Assembly (NCBI GenBank): GCA_021846395.1
Contig: JAJZXB010000001.1
Span: 1-64,000, forward strand
Reading direction: 5' to 3'
Length of the DNA stretch: 64,000 nucleotides
Origin: Thermoplasmata archaeon
GTDB lineage: Archaea > Thermoplasmatota > Thermoplasmata > Thermoplasmatales > Thermoplasmataceae
The translations under genes and the position numbers were made by a program. The notes beneath the pieces are model-generated. The model saw only the letters and a list, made by a program, of their open reading frames with translations, was not told the origin of the DNA and made no database searches. Of this stretch, positions 63,363-64,000 are shown piece after piece. Every line of letters begins with the position of its first letter. The stretch's first letter is position 1.

Positions 63363-64000
63363 ATGGATATTGTGGAAAAAATAGCAGGAGAGATAACTAT
63401 TTCAGCAAACCCGGGAATTACAATAAAAAAATGGAGAGAGGAGTTCAACATTTCACAGATGGAACTTTCAAAATTTATGCAAGTTTCACCTTCGGTAATA
63501 AGCGATTATGAATCAGGACGGAGAAAATCTCCGGGAGCATCTTCAATTAAAAAGATTGTAAATTCTCTTATAAACATTGATGAAAAAAGGGGCGGGCATA
63601 TTGTCCGGAGATACAATAGTGGAATACCATCAGATGCCCTTCTTGATATCAAGGATTATAATCACGATATAAGCCTTGAATATATTCTGCCAAAAATACG
63701 TGGCAAGGCATGTTCGCAGGCAGATATAAAGAGAAATATACGCGGTTATACAATGATAGATGGAATCAAGGCAATCCTGAAATTTTCCTACGCAGATTAC
63801 ACTAAATTATATGGGTGGTCAAGTCAGAGAATTATATTTATAACAGATGTATCTTATGGAAGAAGCCCAATGATCGCGGTCAGAGCACACCCGTTAAAAC
63901 CTGCGGCTGTTGTATACATAAAGCCAGAAAACGTGGATGAGCTTGCAATAAAACTTTCTGAAATAGAAAACATCCCGTTAATAAAAACTGATATGGATTA
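63363..64000 (+). CDS. XRE-type helix-turn-helix regulator, 3' end outside window
   Basis: At least 212 residues. The N-terminal XRE domain is KKWREEFNISQMELSKFMQ, then SPSVISDYESGRRKSPG, and the region after residue ~75 matches the archaeal COG1709 group of predicted regulators (LEYILPKIRGKACS and SSQRIIFITDVSYGRSPM). An in-frame ATG at 63348 also exists, but ATATTTTTAT at 63331-63340 lies about 27 bases before 63363. The frame is open to the window end. Confidence 0.85.
   Translation, partial: MDIVEKIAGEITISANPGITIKKWREEFNISQMELSKFMQVSPSVISDYESGRRKSPGASSIKKIVNSLINIDEKRGGHIVRRYNSGIPSDALLDIKDYNHDISLEYILPKIRGKACSQADIKRNIRGYTMIDGIKAILKFSYADYTKLYGWSSQRIIFITDVSYGRSPMIAVRAHPLKPAAVVYIKPENVDELAIKLSEIENIPLIKTDMD

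Noticed and set aside
1-64000. CRISPR array or rRNA genes
   Set aside because: No regularly spaced repeats with unique spacers and no rRNA signature sequences were seen on either strand.

Overview
The window is a continuous stretch of an A+T-rich archaeal chromosome. The informational genes are archaeal: an L7Ae-S28e-L24e-NDK-aIF5B operon, aEF1-beta with a zinc-ribbon partner, and an asparagine synthetase related to AsnRS. TATA boxes lie about 25 bases before many start codons, which suggests widespread leaderless transcription. A Rieske/cytochrome b operon beside tatA-tatC, a copper cassette with TRASH/YHS domains, and the permeases and dehydratases present point to Thermoplasmatales, probably a Ferroplasma/Acidiplasma-like acidophile. 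The genus is inference from gene content, not a search result.

Layout. 1-1.4 kb is an island of visibly higher G+C. It holds the C-terminally cut end of a RelA/SpoT-type nucleotidyltransferase, a small upstream partner gene and decayed coding sequence. 1.5-7.6 kb has central carbon genes (aconitase, malic enzyme, D-2-hydroxyacid dehydrogenase) and a small membrane protein. 7.7-11.5 kb has an amino-acid permease and a proline racemase gene split by an IS630-type element. 11.6-17.2 kb has a DEAD-box helicase, a truncated AbiEii-like gene, and the ribosomal/NDK/aIF5B operon. 17-22 kb, on the minus strand, has a thiamine operon (thiD, HypE/ThiL-like, thiE, regulator), then SAM decarboxylase and an exchanger-like membrane protein. 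22-26.8 kb is a glycolipid/glycosylation block (two GT2 enzymes, a CDP-alcohol phosphatidyltransferase, a phosphohexomutase) joined to the aEF1-beta pair. 26.9-31.4 kb has a decayed UbiE-type methyltransferase, a site-2 protease and a 1164-residue repeat protein. 31.6-39.1 kb has dihydroxy-acid dehydratase and a nitrogen block (ammonium channel plus a two-gene glutamate synthase).

39.2-44 kb has a DUF309 protein, a Y-family DNA polymerase, a GNAT protein and PEP synthase, followed by 1 kb of decayed sequence. 45-50.2 kb has a hydrolase, a coiled-coil protein, a metal-homeostasis pair (divergent NRAMP transporter and DtxR-type regulator with a perfect palindromic operator), a peroxiredoxin and a TrmB-type regulator. 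50.3-54.2 kb has tRNA-Ser(GGA), an Lrp-type regulator divergent from asparagine synthetase, a GT2 enzyme, a small membrane protein and proC. 54.2-58.6 kb is a Rieske/cytochrome b operon with three small membrane subunits, facing tatA-tatC. 59-61.8 kb is the copper cassette. The end carries a PEBP-family protein, an aminotransferase and the start of an XRE-type regulator that runs off the window.

Genes that appear to work together: Amt plus glutamate synthase for ammonium assimilation; thiD-X-thiE for thiamine phosphate synthesis; the DtxR regulator with the NRAMP transporter for metal uptake; the Tat translocase with the twin-arginine Rieske protein; and the TRASH regulator, YHS protein and CPC ATPase for copper export. 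The most unusual items are the archaeal RelA/SpoT-like gene with its partner, the domain layout of the glutamate synthase, the 1164-residue protein coupled to a site-2 protease, and the exactly reconstructable IS630 insertion.
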